Part shown: piece after piece, positions 45,407-54,674 of the stretch
Position numbering within the stretch: position 1 is the first letter of the stretch
How the letters are laid out: each line of letters begins with the position of its first letter
Assembly: GCA_046329575.1 (NCBI GenBank)
Contig: JAXLUJ010000011.1
Location: forward strand, 62,001-126,000
DNA length: 64,000 nucleotides
Reading direction: 5' to 3'
From: UBA1941 sp046329575
GTDB lineage: Bacteria; Bacteroidota; Bacteroidia; Chitinophagales; LD1
The notes under the pieces: model-generated
What the model was told of the DNA's origin: nothing
Database searches by the model: none
What the model saw: the letters and a program-made list of their open reading frames with translations, nothing else
Translations under genes and position numbers: made by a program

Positions 45407-46291
45407 GTGAAAAAATTAACCACCATACTGCTGATTTTGGCCTTTATGCCATCGCTGTTTTCACAAATGGTGGAAGAAGAAAGCCAGTTGCGCGATCTTC
45501 GGATTCTTTCCTGGAACATCTACATGCTGCCATCGGTAGTGCCTATGAAAGGGCGTTTGGAACGGGCGCATGCCATTGTGGATACGTTACAAAAATCAGC
45601 TTACGATATTATTGTTTTTCAGGAAGCCTTTCACACCAAAGCATTGGCCATTATTGAAAATGGTTTAGGCAGCGCCTATCCGTATCGTTACGGGCCATTC
45701 AACAAGCCCACTTCGCCGTTCAAGTTCAGCAGTGGCGTTTGGATACTCAGCAAAATTCCGATGACCGAACTGGGAACTATTCAATATACTGACTACAAAG
45801 ATGCTGATCGTTTTGCTCAAAAAGGTGCGGCTTTGCTTCAAGGAGAATTTCACGGAAAGAAATTTCAATTAATGGGTACGCATATGCAGGCCAATGAAAA
45901 CCGGGCCGATATACGCAGCAAGCAATTCCGGCAAATGTACGACAGCCTGTTGCTGAAATATCACAGCGAAGGCATTCCACAAATATTATGTGGTGATATG
46001 AATACCGAAACCACTATTCAGAAAGAGTATTGCGAAATGTTGCAGTGTTTGGATGCAGAAGACAGCGAGTTTGAAGGTATTCAGAAGGAAACGTATGACG
46101 GCACCAATAATTTACTGGCAGAAGCCGTTTGGAAGAAACACAAAACCACGCTAGATTATATTCTGTTGCGCAGCAATGGTGCACGAATCCATTCGGTGCG
46201 TAGGTCGGTGAGTGTTTTTAAACGCAGTTGGCGCAAAGATCGCAACGATCTCAGCGATCACTATGGCGTAAGCTGTGAAGTGCGTTTTTAA
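45407..46291 (+). CDS. Secreted endonuclease/exonuclease/phosphatase-fold phosphodiesterase (sphingomyelinase-like)
   Basis: 294 residues from a GTG start, with a signal peptide ending near PSLFSQ. EEP-fold motifs in order are RILSWNIYMLPS (metal-binding Asn), VFQEAFHTKA (metal-binding Glu), MGTHMQANE, CGDMNTET (catalytic Asp/Asn) and LSDHYGVSCEV (final Asp-His). The layout resembles bacterial neutral sphingomyelinases and related secreted phospholipases, but inositol or nucleic acid substrates are possible. Its 3' end overlaps the convergent aroK gene by 41 nt. Confidence 0.83.
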   Translation: MKKLTTILLILAFMPSLFSQMVEEESQLRDLRILSWNIYMLPSVVPMKGRLERAHAIVDTLQKSAYDIIVFQEAFHTKALAIIENGLGSAYPYRYGPFNKPTSPFKFSSGVWILSKIPMTELGTIQYTDYKDADRFAQKGAALLQGEFHGKKFQLMGTHMQANENRADIRSKQFRQMYDSLLLKYHSEGIPQILCGDMNTETTIQKEYCEMLQCLDAEDSEFEGIQKETYDGTNNLLAEAVWKKHKTTLDYILLRSNGARIHSVRRSVSVFKRSWRKDRNDLSDHYGVSCEVRF

Positions 46292-46769
46292 AAGTCTCGG
46301 GTTTTGCAGCATCAACAATCAGGTGTGCCTGATGATAGAAGGGTTGCCGTTCCTCTAATTTTTTTTCGATGAATGAAATGAGTTGTTCATCATTCAAACC
46401 CTTTAACAGCGGTCGTTTTGAAAGATCGGTTTGTTTGAGGCGGCTGAACAGAAATGCCGGAGTTGCCTGAAGGTACACTACGGTGCCATGCGCTTTCATC
46501 CATTGCAGATTATCGAAATAGCAGGGTGTTCCGCCTCCGGTGGCAACAATTCCCTTTTCGCCTTTCAGCTCTTTGAGTAACTCCGATTCTCTCAAACGAA
46601 AATAGGCTTCGCCATGATTTTCGATTAAGGAAGGGATAGCACCTTCCTGCGCTTCCAAACGTTGATCGAGATCAATAAACGGAAGTTCGAAAGTTGCCGC
46701 CAGTTTTTTGCCTGCGGTGGTTTTTCCACAACCCATAAAACCGATCAAAAAAATGAGGTCGGTATTCAT
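46251..46769 (-). CDS. aroK: Shikimate kinase
   Basis: 172 residues, the usual length. It phosphorylates shikimate in the aromatic amino acid pathway. The Walker A is FLIGFMGCGKTTAGKKLA at about 7-24. The shikimate-binding parts are FIDLDQRLE (DxD), FRLRESELL and ATGGGTPCYFD; the lid Arg is in LSKRPLLKG near 116. Its start shares one base with the stop of the VIT1-like gene upstream. The last 41 nt overlap the convergent phosphodiesterase gene. Confidence 0.94.
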   Translation of the reverse strand: MNTDLIFLIGFMGCGKTTAGKKLAATFELPFIDLDQRLEAQEGAIPSLIENHGEAYFRLRESELLKELKGEKGIVATGGGTPCYFDNLQWMKAHGTVVYLQATPAFLFSRLKQTDLSKRPLLKGLNDEQLISFIEKKLEERQPFYHQAHLIVDAAKPETFKNALHSLRHSDR

Positions 46770-47464
46770 TAGTGATTAACCAAAGTAGCGATGAGGTAAG
46801 CAGCAGCGGCTGCCACAGCTCCGATAATCATGGTGCGTAATGCTCCTGCAAATGGCGATTGTCCGGTAACCTTACTTTTAATGAAACCAAAAACAAAAAG
46901 CGCCACCAGAGTTACAAGTGCGGAAACCAGCAAGGCGGTGTGGATGTTTGAAAGCAGCAAATAAGGAAGCAAGGGGATAAGGCCACCTACAATGTAGGAA
47001 ACGCCTATGGTTAGCGCACTATTGCGCGCCCGGTTGGCATCGGGTTTTTCCAGGCCTAACTCATAGCGCATCATAAAGTCAACATACTTCTTTTCATCTT
47101 TGGCCAGCTCATCGGCAATTTCGTTTTGCAATTTTTTGCTGATGCCATAAGTTTCAAAAATCTCCATGATTTCCTGCTTTTCTTTTTCAGGGAAATGCGC
47201 TACTTCATAATATTCGCGGCGCTCTTCCGAATCGTAATGCTCGCGTTCAGTTACTCCGGAAAGGTAACCACCAAGACCCATCGCGATACTGCCCGCGGCA
47301 ATCTCTGCGATACCGGCCGTTACCACAATATGATTCGAATCAACGGCGCCACTCAAACCGGCGGCAAGCGCAAAAGGTACGGTTAGGCCATCGGCCATCC
47401 CGATTACAACGTCTCTTACAAAATCAGAACTGGTGAAATGTTCTTCGTTATGTGGTGTCATCAT
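46769..47464 (-). CDS. VIT1/CCC1-family iron/manganese transporter
   Basis: 231 residues. The N terminus VRDVVIGMADGLTVPFALAAGLSGAV is the family signature of the first membrane helix. A cytoplasmic Glu/His-rich segment (REHYDSEERREYYEVAHFPEKEKQ, about 74-98) corresponds to the metal-binding domain. Three to four helices follow, including ALTIGVSYIVGGLIPLLPYLLL. Members transport Fe2+ or Mn2+ and thereby detoxify metal. It sits between the dehydrogenase and aroK on the same strand, 25 nt after the dehydrogenase stop. Confidence 0.9.
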   Translation of the reverse strand: MMTPHNEEHFTSSDFVRDVVIGMADGLTVPFALAAGLSGAVDSNHIVVTAGIAEIAAGSIAMGLGGYLSGVTEREHYDSEERREYYEVAHFPEKEKQEIMEIFETYGISKKLQNEIADELAKDEKKYVDFMMRYELGLEKPDANRARNSALTIGVSYIVGGLIPLLPYLLLSNIHTALLVSALVTLVALFVFGFIKSKVTGQSPFAGALRTMIIGAVAAAAAYLIATLVNH

Positions 47465-47489
47465 TTGTTGTTTGTGCGAAAAGGTACAA

Positions 47490-48419
47490 TTAAATTAGGG
47501 AATCGAGTTTTTTCAGAACGGTTTGGGCAATTAATAGTTTCGATTCATGCGTCCAACCTGCAATGTGAGGCGTGAGCAGAAGTTTTTCTTCTGCAAGAAG
47601 TTTCGCCCATAAGTTTTGGTCATTTGTTGTAAAGGTTTGATGTTGTTCGTTCTCAAAAACATCTAACCCGGCGCCCAGGATATTTCCGGTGGCGCAGGCA
47701 GCCAGCAACGCCTCTGTATCCACCACTTTGCCTCGCGAGGTATTGATTAGAAAAATGGGTTTTCTGAAACGTTGAAAGAAAAGCGAATCGGCATAATGAT
47801 GTGTTTCGGTGGTGAGTGGCAGATGCAGACTAATGATATCTGCTTCATCGAAAATCTTATCCAAATTACTTTCTGTTATTCCATTTTCTGAAAATCCGGT
47901 TGAATACTTATCGTGTGCCAGAATGGTTACATCAAAACCTGTTAATACTTTGGCAAAAGCACGGCCAGTGTTTCCAAAGCCAATGATGCCAACGGTTTTA
48001 CCGTTCAGAGAAATGCCCCGGTTGGGTTCGCGCTGCCAGATGTGATGGTGTATTTGGTTGTTGGAGCGAGTGATATTTCGCAGCAGATTCAGCAACAGAC
48101 CGAGGGCATGTTCGCCAACGGCATCTCTATTGCCTTCGGGCGAATTAAAGTACCGGACACCTTTTGCATCGCAAGCCGGTTGGTCAATCACTTCCATTCC
48201 CGATCCTAAACGGGCCACCCATTTCAACATAGAGGCCTTTTCCAATAACTGCTCTCCGCAAAAAATCTTGCTATTGATCACCAAACCCTCAAAGCAATTG
48301 ATACAGTCTAATGTTTCTTCAAATGTGATTTTCGGATTATATGTAATTTCATAATTCCGTTGTTTCAATCCTTCCAACAATAGTGGATGAACATCGTCGG
48401 TGATCAGCGCCTTCATCAT
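47490..48419 (-). CDS. D-isomer 2-hydroxyacid dehydrogenase (SerA-like)
   Basis: 309 residues. The NAD-binding core has VGIIGFGNTGRAFAKVL at about 148-164 (GxGxxG variant), LPLTTETHHYADS, and FLINTSRGKVVDTEALL, where the Arg is catalytic. LDVFENE gives the catalytic Glu region and LLTPHIAGWTHES contains the catalytic His. D-3-phosphoglycerate dehydrogenase is the commonest activity for this size, but no ACT domain is present, so other 2-hydroxyacids are possible. It overlaps rsmA by 4 nt. Confidence 0.86.
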   Translation of the reverse strand: MMKALITDDVHPLLLEGLKQRNYEITYNPKITFEETLDCINCFEGLVINSKIFCGEQLLEKASMLKWVARLGSGMEVIDQPACDAKGVRYFNSPEGNRDAVGEHALGLLLNLLRNITRSNNQIHHHIWQREPNRGISLNGKTVGIIGFGNTGRAFAKVLTGFDVTILAHDKYSTGFSENGITESNLDKIFDEADIISLHLPLTTETHHYADSLFFQRFRKPIFLINTSRGKVVDTEALLAACATGNILGAGLDVFENEQHQTFTTNDQNLWAKLLAEEKLLLTPHIAGWTHESKLLIAQTVLKKLDSLI

Positions 48420-49183
48420 TGTTGTTGAATTTTGTTGGTAAGGGCTTCGAAATCGGCTACCGACAGTTGCTCAGGGCGTTTGTCAAATATGGCATCCGTT
48501 CGAAGTGTTTCGTTTCTAAGGAAACTGCCCAAACTGTTTCGCATGGTTTTTCGCCTTTGCGTAAAGGCCTGTTTTACGATAGACCGAAACATTTTTTCAT
48601 CGCATTGCAGCGGTTCGCTTCGGCGGGTAAGACGAATAATGCCGCTCATCACTTTAGGCGGTGGATTGAAACAAGATGGTGGAATATCGAAGAGATATTC
48701 AGCGTCATAATAGGCTTGAGTTAGCACGCTGATTACGCCATAATCTTTATTGCCTGGTTTTGCTGCAATTCGAACGGCCATTTCTTTCTGGAACATCCCG
48801 GTCATTTGTGTTACCGTTTCCCGTTCATCAATAATTCGGAAAACGATTTGGGAAGAAATATTGTAAGGGAAATTGCCTACAATATGAGTGGGCTTTTTTA
48901 GAATGGCAGAAAGATCGGCGCGAAGGAAGTCTTGATGAATCACACGGTCTTTCAGGAAAGGATAAGTAGTTCGAAGATACTCCGCCCAGCGATCATCCAG
49001 TTCTACTACATAGAAGTTTTGTGGCGATGAGGTGATGAGGAATTGCGTCATCGCCCCCATCCCAGGACCCACTTCTATTACAGTTTCAAAAGCCGTTAAA
49101 TCGCCTATGGCCGTAACGATACGATCCAGAATTTGCCGGTCGTGCAGAAAATGCTGGCCCAGCGATTTTTTTAGAAATGTCAT
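48416..49183 (-). CDS. rsmA: 16S rRNA (adenine-N6,N6)-dimethyltransferase RsmA/KsgA
   Basis: About 255 residues from the ATG at 49183; a TTG at 49195 is less likely. It dimethylates two adjacent adenines near the 3' end of 16S rRNA. Motifs are KKSLGQHFLHDRQILDRIV at the start, VIEVGPGMGAMTQFL for SAM, VVELDDRW, HQDFLRAD, and the catalytic VGNFPYNISSQIVFRI. FRSIVKQAFTQRRKTMRNSL is the C-terminal signature. The gene ends overlapping the dehydrogenase start by 4 nt. Confidence 0.96.
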   Translation of the reverse strand: MTFLKKSLGQHFLHDRQILDRIVTAIGDLTAFETVIEVGPGMGAMTQFLITSSPQNFYVVELDDRWAEYLRTTYPFLKDRVIHQDFLRADLSAILKKPTHIVGNFPYNISSQIVFRIIDERETVTQMTGMFQKEMAVRIAAKPGNKDYGVISVLTQAYYDAEYLFDIPPSCFNPPPKVMSGIIRLTRRSEPLQCDEKMFRSIVKQAFTQRRKTMRNSLGSFLRNETLRTDAIFDKRPEQLSVADFEALTNKIQQQ

Positions 49184-49246
49184 GAGGTAAGGCAAAAGTG
49201 CAAAAATTTACCTGCCGCTTTCGGCAATAAATAGAAATTTGTGGCT

Positions 49247-50683
49247 ATGCGCAGAAAGTTTGCGGGAAATTTACTGATCCTCATATTGGCCAATGTTCTG
49301 ATCAAGCCATTATGGATTTTTGGGATTGACCGCGTAGTGCAAAACCGCTTAGGTGCTGAAGTTTACGGTACATACTTTGCGCTGTTCAACTACAGTTTTC
49401 TTTTCAGTGTTTTTCTCGATTTCGGCATCAATAATTTCAACAATAGGGCTATTGCGAGGCATCATAATCGCTTGCCCACTTATTTTTCGAACCTGCTTGG
49501 ACTGAAATTCGTTTTGGGCGTGATTTATTTTTTGATCACGGCCATTTCGGCCTGGCTTACAGGGTTTTCGTGGATGCAGTTGGAAATGTTGGCCGCATTG
49601 GGTTTGAACCAGTTCCTTCTCACCTACATTCTCTACATCCGGTCGAATCTTACCGCAATTCATCGTTTTAAAGCCGATGCGGCGCTTTCGGTAAGCGATC
49701 GGTTGCTTTCCATTTTGTTTTGCGGCTGGCTGCTACTTTTCGGAGCGCGACCGTTTTCTATTCATTATTTCATTTTCGCACAAACGGCGGCGCTCACGCT
49801 CACCCTGGTATTAGGACTGCTGCTTTTGCAAAGGGGTGTTCGTTTTGAATGGCATATCTGGCGCTATCGATATTTTAAAGCTATTCTACAAAAATCATTT
49901 CCTTTTGCGCTGGTGGGCTTATTGATGACCATTTATTACCGCATTGATGGAGTGATGCTGGAACGGCTGTACAATGCGCGTGAAACCGGCATTTATGCAC
50001 AATCATATCGGTTGCTCGATGCCATCAATCAATTTGGATATTTGGCTGCTGTGCCCTTACTTCCTCTGTTTGCCGGTATGATCAAGAGGCGCGATAACCT
50101 GAGGCCGCTGCTGGGTTTGAGCGCTTCGGGTATGTTTGTATTTTCATTTGGAAGCGCTTTGCTGTGCTGGCTTTTCAGCGACGATATTCTTCATTTGCTG
50201 TACAAGGAACAATCGCCAAATTCTGAAGCTATCTTTCGCTGGCTGATGTTATCATTCATCCCCATTTCCAGCGTTTATGTTTTTGGAACGTTGCTTACTG
50301 CCAACGGTAGTTTAGGACTGCTAAACGGCATTGCGGCGCTGGGCATTTTGATTAACGTATCGCTGAATTTTGTTCTGATTCCCGGCTATGGCGCTTTGGG
50401 AGCTACCATGGCTACGCTGTTCACGCAAATGGTGGTGGCCGGGCTTCACATTTATGTTTGTGTGAAAGTTTTTAAACTCTTTCCGGAAAGGGCGGCCCTG
50501 ATGCGGGTAGGATGGTTTACAATAATTTCGGTAGGGTTAGCGTTGGTAGCCCGGTTGGCTGTGAACAACTGGCTGATGGCGCTGCCTTTGGCGGGTTTGG
50601 GCATTGTAGCGGCAGTATTTATTAGCCGAATGGTAACGATAACCGCCGTAAAAAGTTATTTTCAGAATAGGCGTGAAGCTTAA
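49247..50683 (+). CDS. Polysaccharide flippase (Wzx-like, MOP superfamily)
   Basis: About 478 residues; a GTG at 49241 would add two residues. There are some 12-14 membrane segments. LILILANVLIKPLWIFGIDRVVQNRLGAEVYG at the start and YNARETGIYAQSYRLLDAINQFGYLAAVPLLPLF at the centre are typical Wzx-like stretches. It is first of a rightward run of three with a Wzz-like and an O-antigen ligase-like protein, so it probably flips the repeat unit of a surface polysaccharide. It is divergent from rsmA. Confidence 0.87.
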   Translation: MRRKFAGNLLILILANVLIKPLWIFGIDRVVQNRLGAEVYGTYFALFNYSFLFSVFLDFGINNFNNRAIARHHNRLPTYFSNLLGLKFVLGVIYFLITAISAWLTGFSWMQLEMLAALGLNQFLLTYILYIRSNLTAIHRFKADAALSVSDRLLSILFCGWLLLFGARPFSIHYFIFAQTAALTLTLVLGLLLLQRGVRFEWHIWRYRYFKAILQKSFPFALVGLLMTIYYRIDGVMLERLYNARETGIYAQSYRLLDAINQFGYLAAVPLLPLFAGMIKRRDNLRPLLGLSASGMFVFSFGSALLCWLFSDDILHLLYKEQSPNSEAIFRWLMLSFIPISSVYVFGTLLTANGSLGLLNGIAALGILINVSLNFVLIPGYGALGATMATLFTQMVVAGLHIYVCVKVFKLFPERAALMRVGWFTIISVGLALVARLAVNNWLMALPLAGLGIVAAVFISRMVTITAVKSYFQNRREA

Positions 50684-50714
50684 TTATTACTTTCGCCGCT
50701 AAATTTTTTTGAGC

Positions 50715-51659
50715 ATGGATAAAGAATTCAATCTGATAACGGTAATCAGAACGCTGCTGAAATGGAAGAAGCATATATTTTTAATCAGTTTCGGAAGTGC
50801 CGTAATCGCGGGAGTATTCTCCTGGTTCTTTATGGATGATTATTTCCGCAGTTACGCTACTTTCTACCCAATTAATATGGCGCAAAACGATCGTATTGCC
50901 ATGTTCAATACCGATAATGCCGTTTCGATGGATTATTACGGAACCAAGGATGATGTGAACCGCATGCTTACCATTGCGCAATCAGCTGAGGTGGCTGAGT
51001 TTATTATTCAGAAATACAATCTGGCCGATCATTACAAGATCAATAAGAATCGCAGCTATTGGAAGACCAAGGTGCGCAAGGAATTTGATGCAAATTATAA
51101 AGCAATAAAAACTGATCAAAGTGCTATTGAAGTTTCCATTCTGGATGTTGATGCTACTATGGCCGCGGCCATGGTGAACGATGTGATAACCAAAGTGGAT
51201 GAAACGTTCCGGCATACCATTCTGGAATCGAAGCACAAGCAATTGGAACTGGTTAAAAAGCAATTGGCCGAACAACAACACCGCGTGGATATGATGGGCG
51301 ATTCGCTGGCCGACCTCACACGCGATTATCATATTGTAGTTCATGCCGGAGCCGATAAGTCGGAAATTGTTGATGGTTCTGACTTTCACGCGGTACAGTT
51401 GTATAAGACCCTTTCCAGCAAACAAAGAAATGCAGTTACTGAATTGAACAATCGCACCAATATACAGGAGCAGATGGAAGTGAGCATGCAAAGTAACAAC
51501 ACGGCGGTAGCGGTGGTGGATAAACCATTTGTTGCCGACCGCAAAGAAAAGCCGGTACGTTCGCTGATCGTGCTGTCAACGTTTCTAATTATGTTGGTGG
51601 TGGCTACTTTAGGCGTGTTAATGATGGAGCAGGTGGAAGTGATTCGCCGGCAGTTATAA
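50715..51659 (+). CDS. Wzz-type polysaccharide chain-length/co-polymerase protein
   Basis: About 314 residues. Two membrane helices bracket the protein: IFLISFGSAVIAGVFSWFF at about 21-39 and LIVLSTFLIMLVVATLGVLMM near the C terminus. The long periplasmic middle is helical, including coiled-coil ESKHKQLELVKKQLAEQQHR. This is the Wzz/PCP-1 layout without a tyrosine kinase domain. The ATG at 50715 is preferred over TTG at 50709. The stop and the start of the next gene share one base (TAATG). Confidence 0.83.
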   Translation: MDKEFNLITVIRTLLKWKKHIFLISFGSAVIAGVFSWFFMDDYFRSYATFYPINMAQNDRIAMFNTDNAVSMDYYGTKDDVNRMLTIAQSAEVAEFIIQKYNLADHYKINKNRSYWKTKVRKEFDANYKAIKTDQSAIEVSILDVDATMAAAMVNDVITKVDETFRHTILESKHKQLELVKKQLAEQQHRVDMMGDSLADLTRDYHIVVHAGADKSEIVDGSDFHAVQLYKTLSSKQRNAVTELNNRTNIQEQMEVSMQSNNTAVAVVDKPFVADRKEKPVRSLIVLSTFLIMLVVATLGVLMMEQVEVIRRQL

Positions 51660-53092
51660 TGGAACACTCTGCCATATCAAGGTTTCAACTTAATGGCGTA
51701 TTGGCCTACTGCGCCTTTGCGTTGGTTTGCTGTTTGGCAGCATTCAAAACTGATCAACTGTACTTAGCGGCTGCGCCGCTTTTAGTGGCCGTAATGGCAT
51801 GGGGAATTCTAAACTATAAAAGCCTCTACTTTTTTTTGTTGATCATGATACCCTGCTCGATCGAATATTTCTTTTCATCGAGTCTGGCTACCGATCTTCC
51901 CACTGAGCCTTTAATGGTTGGGCTGATGCTGATAACTTTCGCTGTGCTTGCTTTGCAAGGCGACAAACTGCCGAGAGCTTACTTTTTGCATCCCTTGATA
52001 CTTACTTTAGGGCTTCACTATTTTTGGATCCTCATTACCGCTATCAACTCTGAGAATATTCTGCATTCCGCTAAAATATTTCTGGCCAAAACCTGGTATA
52101 TCACTACGTTCACCATTCTCACTTCAATACTGATTAAAACGAGGAAAGATTTGCAACGACTGTTTTGGTGCATCTTTATTCCTTTGCTGGTACTTACTGT
52201 AATAACCGTGTTGCGGCATGGCCTGCTGTATCAGTTTGGGTTTACGGAAGTGAACAAATGCGTTACTCCTTATTTTAGAAATCACGTAGCCTATGCCGCT
52301 ATTCTTAGCGTGTTCTTCCCGATGGTTTTGTTGGCACGTTCGTGGTATGCTCGTGGTAGCTGGACGCGATTCTGGCTAAACGTTTCCCTTGTTTTTCTGG
52401 TGGCGGCCATTTATCTTTCTTTTACCCGCACCGCTATGTTGGCGCTGTTGGCCATGATCCCATTTTATTTTATGGTGAAGTGGCGCCTCACGCGAGTGGC
52501 GTTGGCTGTGCTTGCCGTTGCCCTTACTGTTGTTGTGGTACATACCGTTCACGACAATCATTACATGAAATATGCGCCCGACTTTCAGGCTACGGTGTAT
52601 CACGATGATTTCAATTCGCACCTCAGCTCTACTTTTGAAGGAAAGGATGTTTCGAGTATGGAGCGGGTGTACCGTTGGGTGGCGGCCATGCGCATGAGCC
52701 GGGAGCGGCCCTGGATGGGTGTTGGTCCGGGCAATTTCTTCGACTATTACAAGTCATACACGGTGTTGAATTTTGAAACCTATATCAGCGAAAACGAAGA
52801 ACGTTCTACGGTGCACAATTACTTTTTGTTGATGCTTACCGAGCAGGGCGCAATAGGGCTGGCCATATTTTTATTACTGGCTGCGGTGATATTCATTTAT
52901 GGCGAAAAATTGTATTTACAGGTTCAGGGCGAAGCGAACAAGCGCACGGTGATGGCATTGTTGCTGGTTTTGCTGTCGGTATTTGTGAACTTGTTGCTCA
53001 GCGATATGATGGAAACCGACAAAGTGGGTCCCTTCTTTTTTATTGCTCTCGGTTTATTGGCAAACTTTGGCAGAAATGCAATGGAGGCGTGA
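51659..53092 (+). CDS. O-antigen ligase/polymerase (Wzy/WaaL-like) membrane protein
   Basis: 477 residues with about 12 membrane segments. The large periplasmic loop carries the Wzy_C signature. FTRTAMLALLAM precedes it, then MERVYRWVAAMRMSRERPWMGVGPGNFFDYY and TVHNYFLLMLTEQGAIGLAIF follow at about 330-425; the Arg and His there are conserved in the family. It joins or polymerises lipid-linked glycans. It is coupled to the Wzz-like gene by a 1-nt overlap. No glycosyltransferase is in this run, so sugar assembly genes must lie elsewhere. Confidence 0.87.
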   Translation: MEHSAISRFQLNGVLAYCAFALVCCLAAFKTDQLYLAAAPLLVAVMAWGILNYKSLYFFLLIMIPCSIEYFFSSSLATDLPTEPLMVGLMLITFAVLALQGDKLPRAYFLHPLILTLGLHYFWILITAINSENILHSAKIFLAKTWYITTFTILTSILIKTRKDLQRLFWCIFIPLLVLTVITVLRHGLLYQFGFTEVNKCVTPYFRNHVAYAAILSVFFPMVLLARSWYARGSWTRFWLNVSLVFLVAAIYLSFTRTAMLALLAMIPFYFMVKWRLTRVALAVLAVALTVVVVHTVHDNHYMKYAPDFQATVYHDDFNSHLSSTFEGKDVSSMERVYRWVAAMRMSRERPWMGVGPGNFFDYYKSYTVLNFETYISENEERSTVHNYFLLMLTEQGAIGLAIFLLLAAVIFIYGEKLYLQVQGEANKRTVMALLLVLLSVFVNLLLSDMMETDKVGPFFFIALGLLANFGRNAMEA

Positions 53093-53117
53093 AGAGCAAA
53101 CCGCAAGTTCTAAGTGG

Positions 53118-53222
53118 CAAGACGCAAGACACAAGATGCAAGACACAAGATGCAAGACGCAAGACACAAGACGCAAGATGCAAGTTGCAAGATGCAAGTC
53201 GCAAGACACAAGATGCAAGTGA
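53118..53222 (+). repeat. Heptanucleotide array CAAGAYR, about 15 units
   Basis: Uninterrupted 7-bp units CAAGACG, CAAGACA and CAAGATG, with a few CAAGTTG or CAAGTCG variants, begin 26 nt after the O-antigen ligase-like stop. The order of variants shows no simple higher period. Related arrays are at 54582 (opposite strand) and 55947. Confidence 0.9.
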
Positions 53223-53285
53223 AAAGATCCTTTAAGGCTTAACCCTTGCTACTATCAGCTTGCTGCTTGCTACTGTAAACAGCCA

Positions 53286-54536
53286 TCAATGAATTCGCAA
53301 AGTGAGTAGCGTGAGGTCATCATCAAACTCATCATTGCCTTTGTATTCGTTGAGATGAGTAATGAGATCGTGATTGAAGGTGTTGAGATTTTTGCCGCAA
53401 TTTTCTTCAACAAATTTCAGCAACCCTTCTACATCAAATAAATCGCCATTGCTGTTTGAAGCTTCGGTAACGCCATCAGTATAATTGATGAGAATAGCGT
53501 TTTCAGGAACCTGCGCTTCTCCGATATTAATAAACGGAAGCACATCGAACATACCCAATATCGTACAACCTTTATCGAGCAATTGCACTTTGCCATCGGC
53601 ATAGAGCAGTGAGGGATTATGGCCGGCATTCACATAATGTAACTGCCTTGTTTTGAAATGATATTTAGCAATAAAGAGAGTAATAAACTTTTCGCCCTTG
53701 GTGATTTCGGCCACTTTTTTGTTCAGCAAATCGACCATAGAATCAAGCGAATAATTGCGACCGGCTATGGCGCGCAGGTTGGCTTGGAAATTGGCCATGA
53801 GCAAAGCTGCGGGCACACCTTTGCCGGAAATATCACTGATACAGAAAAGAATCTCATCATCATTTAACTTAATGAAATCGTAATAGTCGCCACCAATATC
53901 TTTGTGAGGTTTATAATAAGCGGCCGACTCAATTATTTCATTGTTCATCATGGCCGAAGGCACCAACATGTTTTGCATATCAGCGGCCAGTTTCAATTCT
54001 TTTTCGAGAAGCGCTTTATCCATCTGGTTTTTAAAAAGCCTTTTGTTTTCATTGGCTACCAGAATGATGTTGGTGATGGTTTGGGTAAATTTCAGCTTCT
54101 CTTCGCGTGTGTCTCCGCCTTCACTTTTAAAATCGCCAACAAAAGCAAAACCGATAGGTACTTTTTTATGAGCAATAGGGATGACGTAATCGAATTCAGG
54201 GACCGTTGTAATGGCGCTCACCATTGGGTTTTCACAAAAGGGCTTAACGAATTCGTTCTGATCGGCCTTTAAAAATTCGGTATCGTTTCCGGTGTAGGAG
54301 ATGCAGGACCAATTTAAATCGTTGCCTTTGATGATCAGGGCAATTTTCTGAATGCCGAGCTGAGCAATCAGAATGGATTCATAAACGCGCACCAGCGCTT
54401 CAATTGGCCAGTTGTTGTTTACTGCTTCGGTAATCTCGAGAAGTGAATTGATTTGTTGCTGTTTAAGTGCCAGCAGCGGCTCAATCTTCGATAATCGCGA
54501 TTTAAAAAAGTCGAGTTCTGTAAAAGTTTCTACCAT
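53286..54536 (-). CDS. PP2C-type (SpoIIE/RsbU) serine/threonine phosphatase with GAF-like sensor
   Basis: 416 residues. Residues about 10-170 form a GAF-like sensory part. A short helical linker (EKELKLAADMQNMLVPSAM) follows, typical of RsbU-like proteins. The phosphatase domain (about 205-416) has YKPHKDIGGDYYDFIKL, LFCISDISGKGVPAALLMA and YVNAGHNPSLLY, with metal-binding Asp in VTEASNSNGDLFD and NDEFDDDLTLLTLR. Such proteins usually act on STAS anti-sigma antagonists; none is nearby. It is flanked on both sides by heptanucleotide arrays. Confidence 0.9.
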   Translation of the reverse strand: MVETFTELDFFKSRLSKIEPLLALKQQQINSLLEITEAVNNNWPIEALVRVYESILIAQLGIQKIALIIKGNDLNWSCISYTGNDTEFLKADQNEFVKPFCENPMVSAITTVPEFDYVIPIAHKKVPIGFAFVGDFKSEGGDTREEKLKFTQTITNIILVANENKRLFKNQMDKALLEKELKLAADMQNMLVPSAMMNNEIIESAAYYKPHKDIGGDYYDFIKLNDDEILFCISDISGKGVPAALLMANFQANLRAIAGRNYSLDSMVDLLNKKVAEITKGEKFITLFIAKYHFKTRQLHYVNAGHNPSLLYADGKVQLLDKGCTILGMFDVLPFINIGEAQVPENAILINYTDGVTEASNSNGDLFDVEGLLKFVEENCGKNLNTFNHDLITHLNEYKGNDEFDDDLTLLTLRIH

Positions 54537-54581
54537 TCTTTATTCAGTTACCAGTTATAAGTTTCCAGTTGTCAGTTAGTA

Positions 54582-54651
54582 CATCTTTCATCTTGCGTCT
54601 AGTGTCTTGCGTCTTGCATCTTGCATCTAGCGTCTTACGTCTAGTGTCTCA
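54582..54651 (-). repeat. Heptanucleotide array (reverse strand CAAGAYR), about 10 units
   Basis: Units YRTCTTG or YRTCTAG on the + strand are the reverse complement of the arrays at 53118 and 55947. It lies between the phosphatase and the permease, close to the phosphatase start, so it could affect that promoter. Confidence 0.85.
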
Positions 54652-54674
54652 ATCTCCCGGCTCATGGCGCTACA

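Noticed and set aside
53118..53222. Possible CRISPR array
   Set aside because: The 7-bp units are contiguous with no spacers, and no cas gene is in the window.
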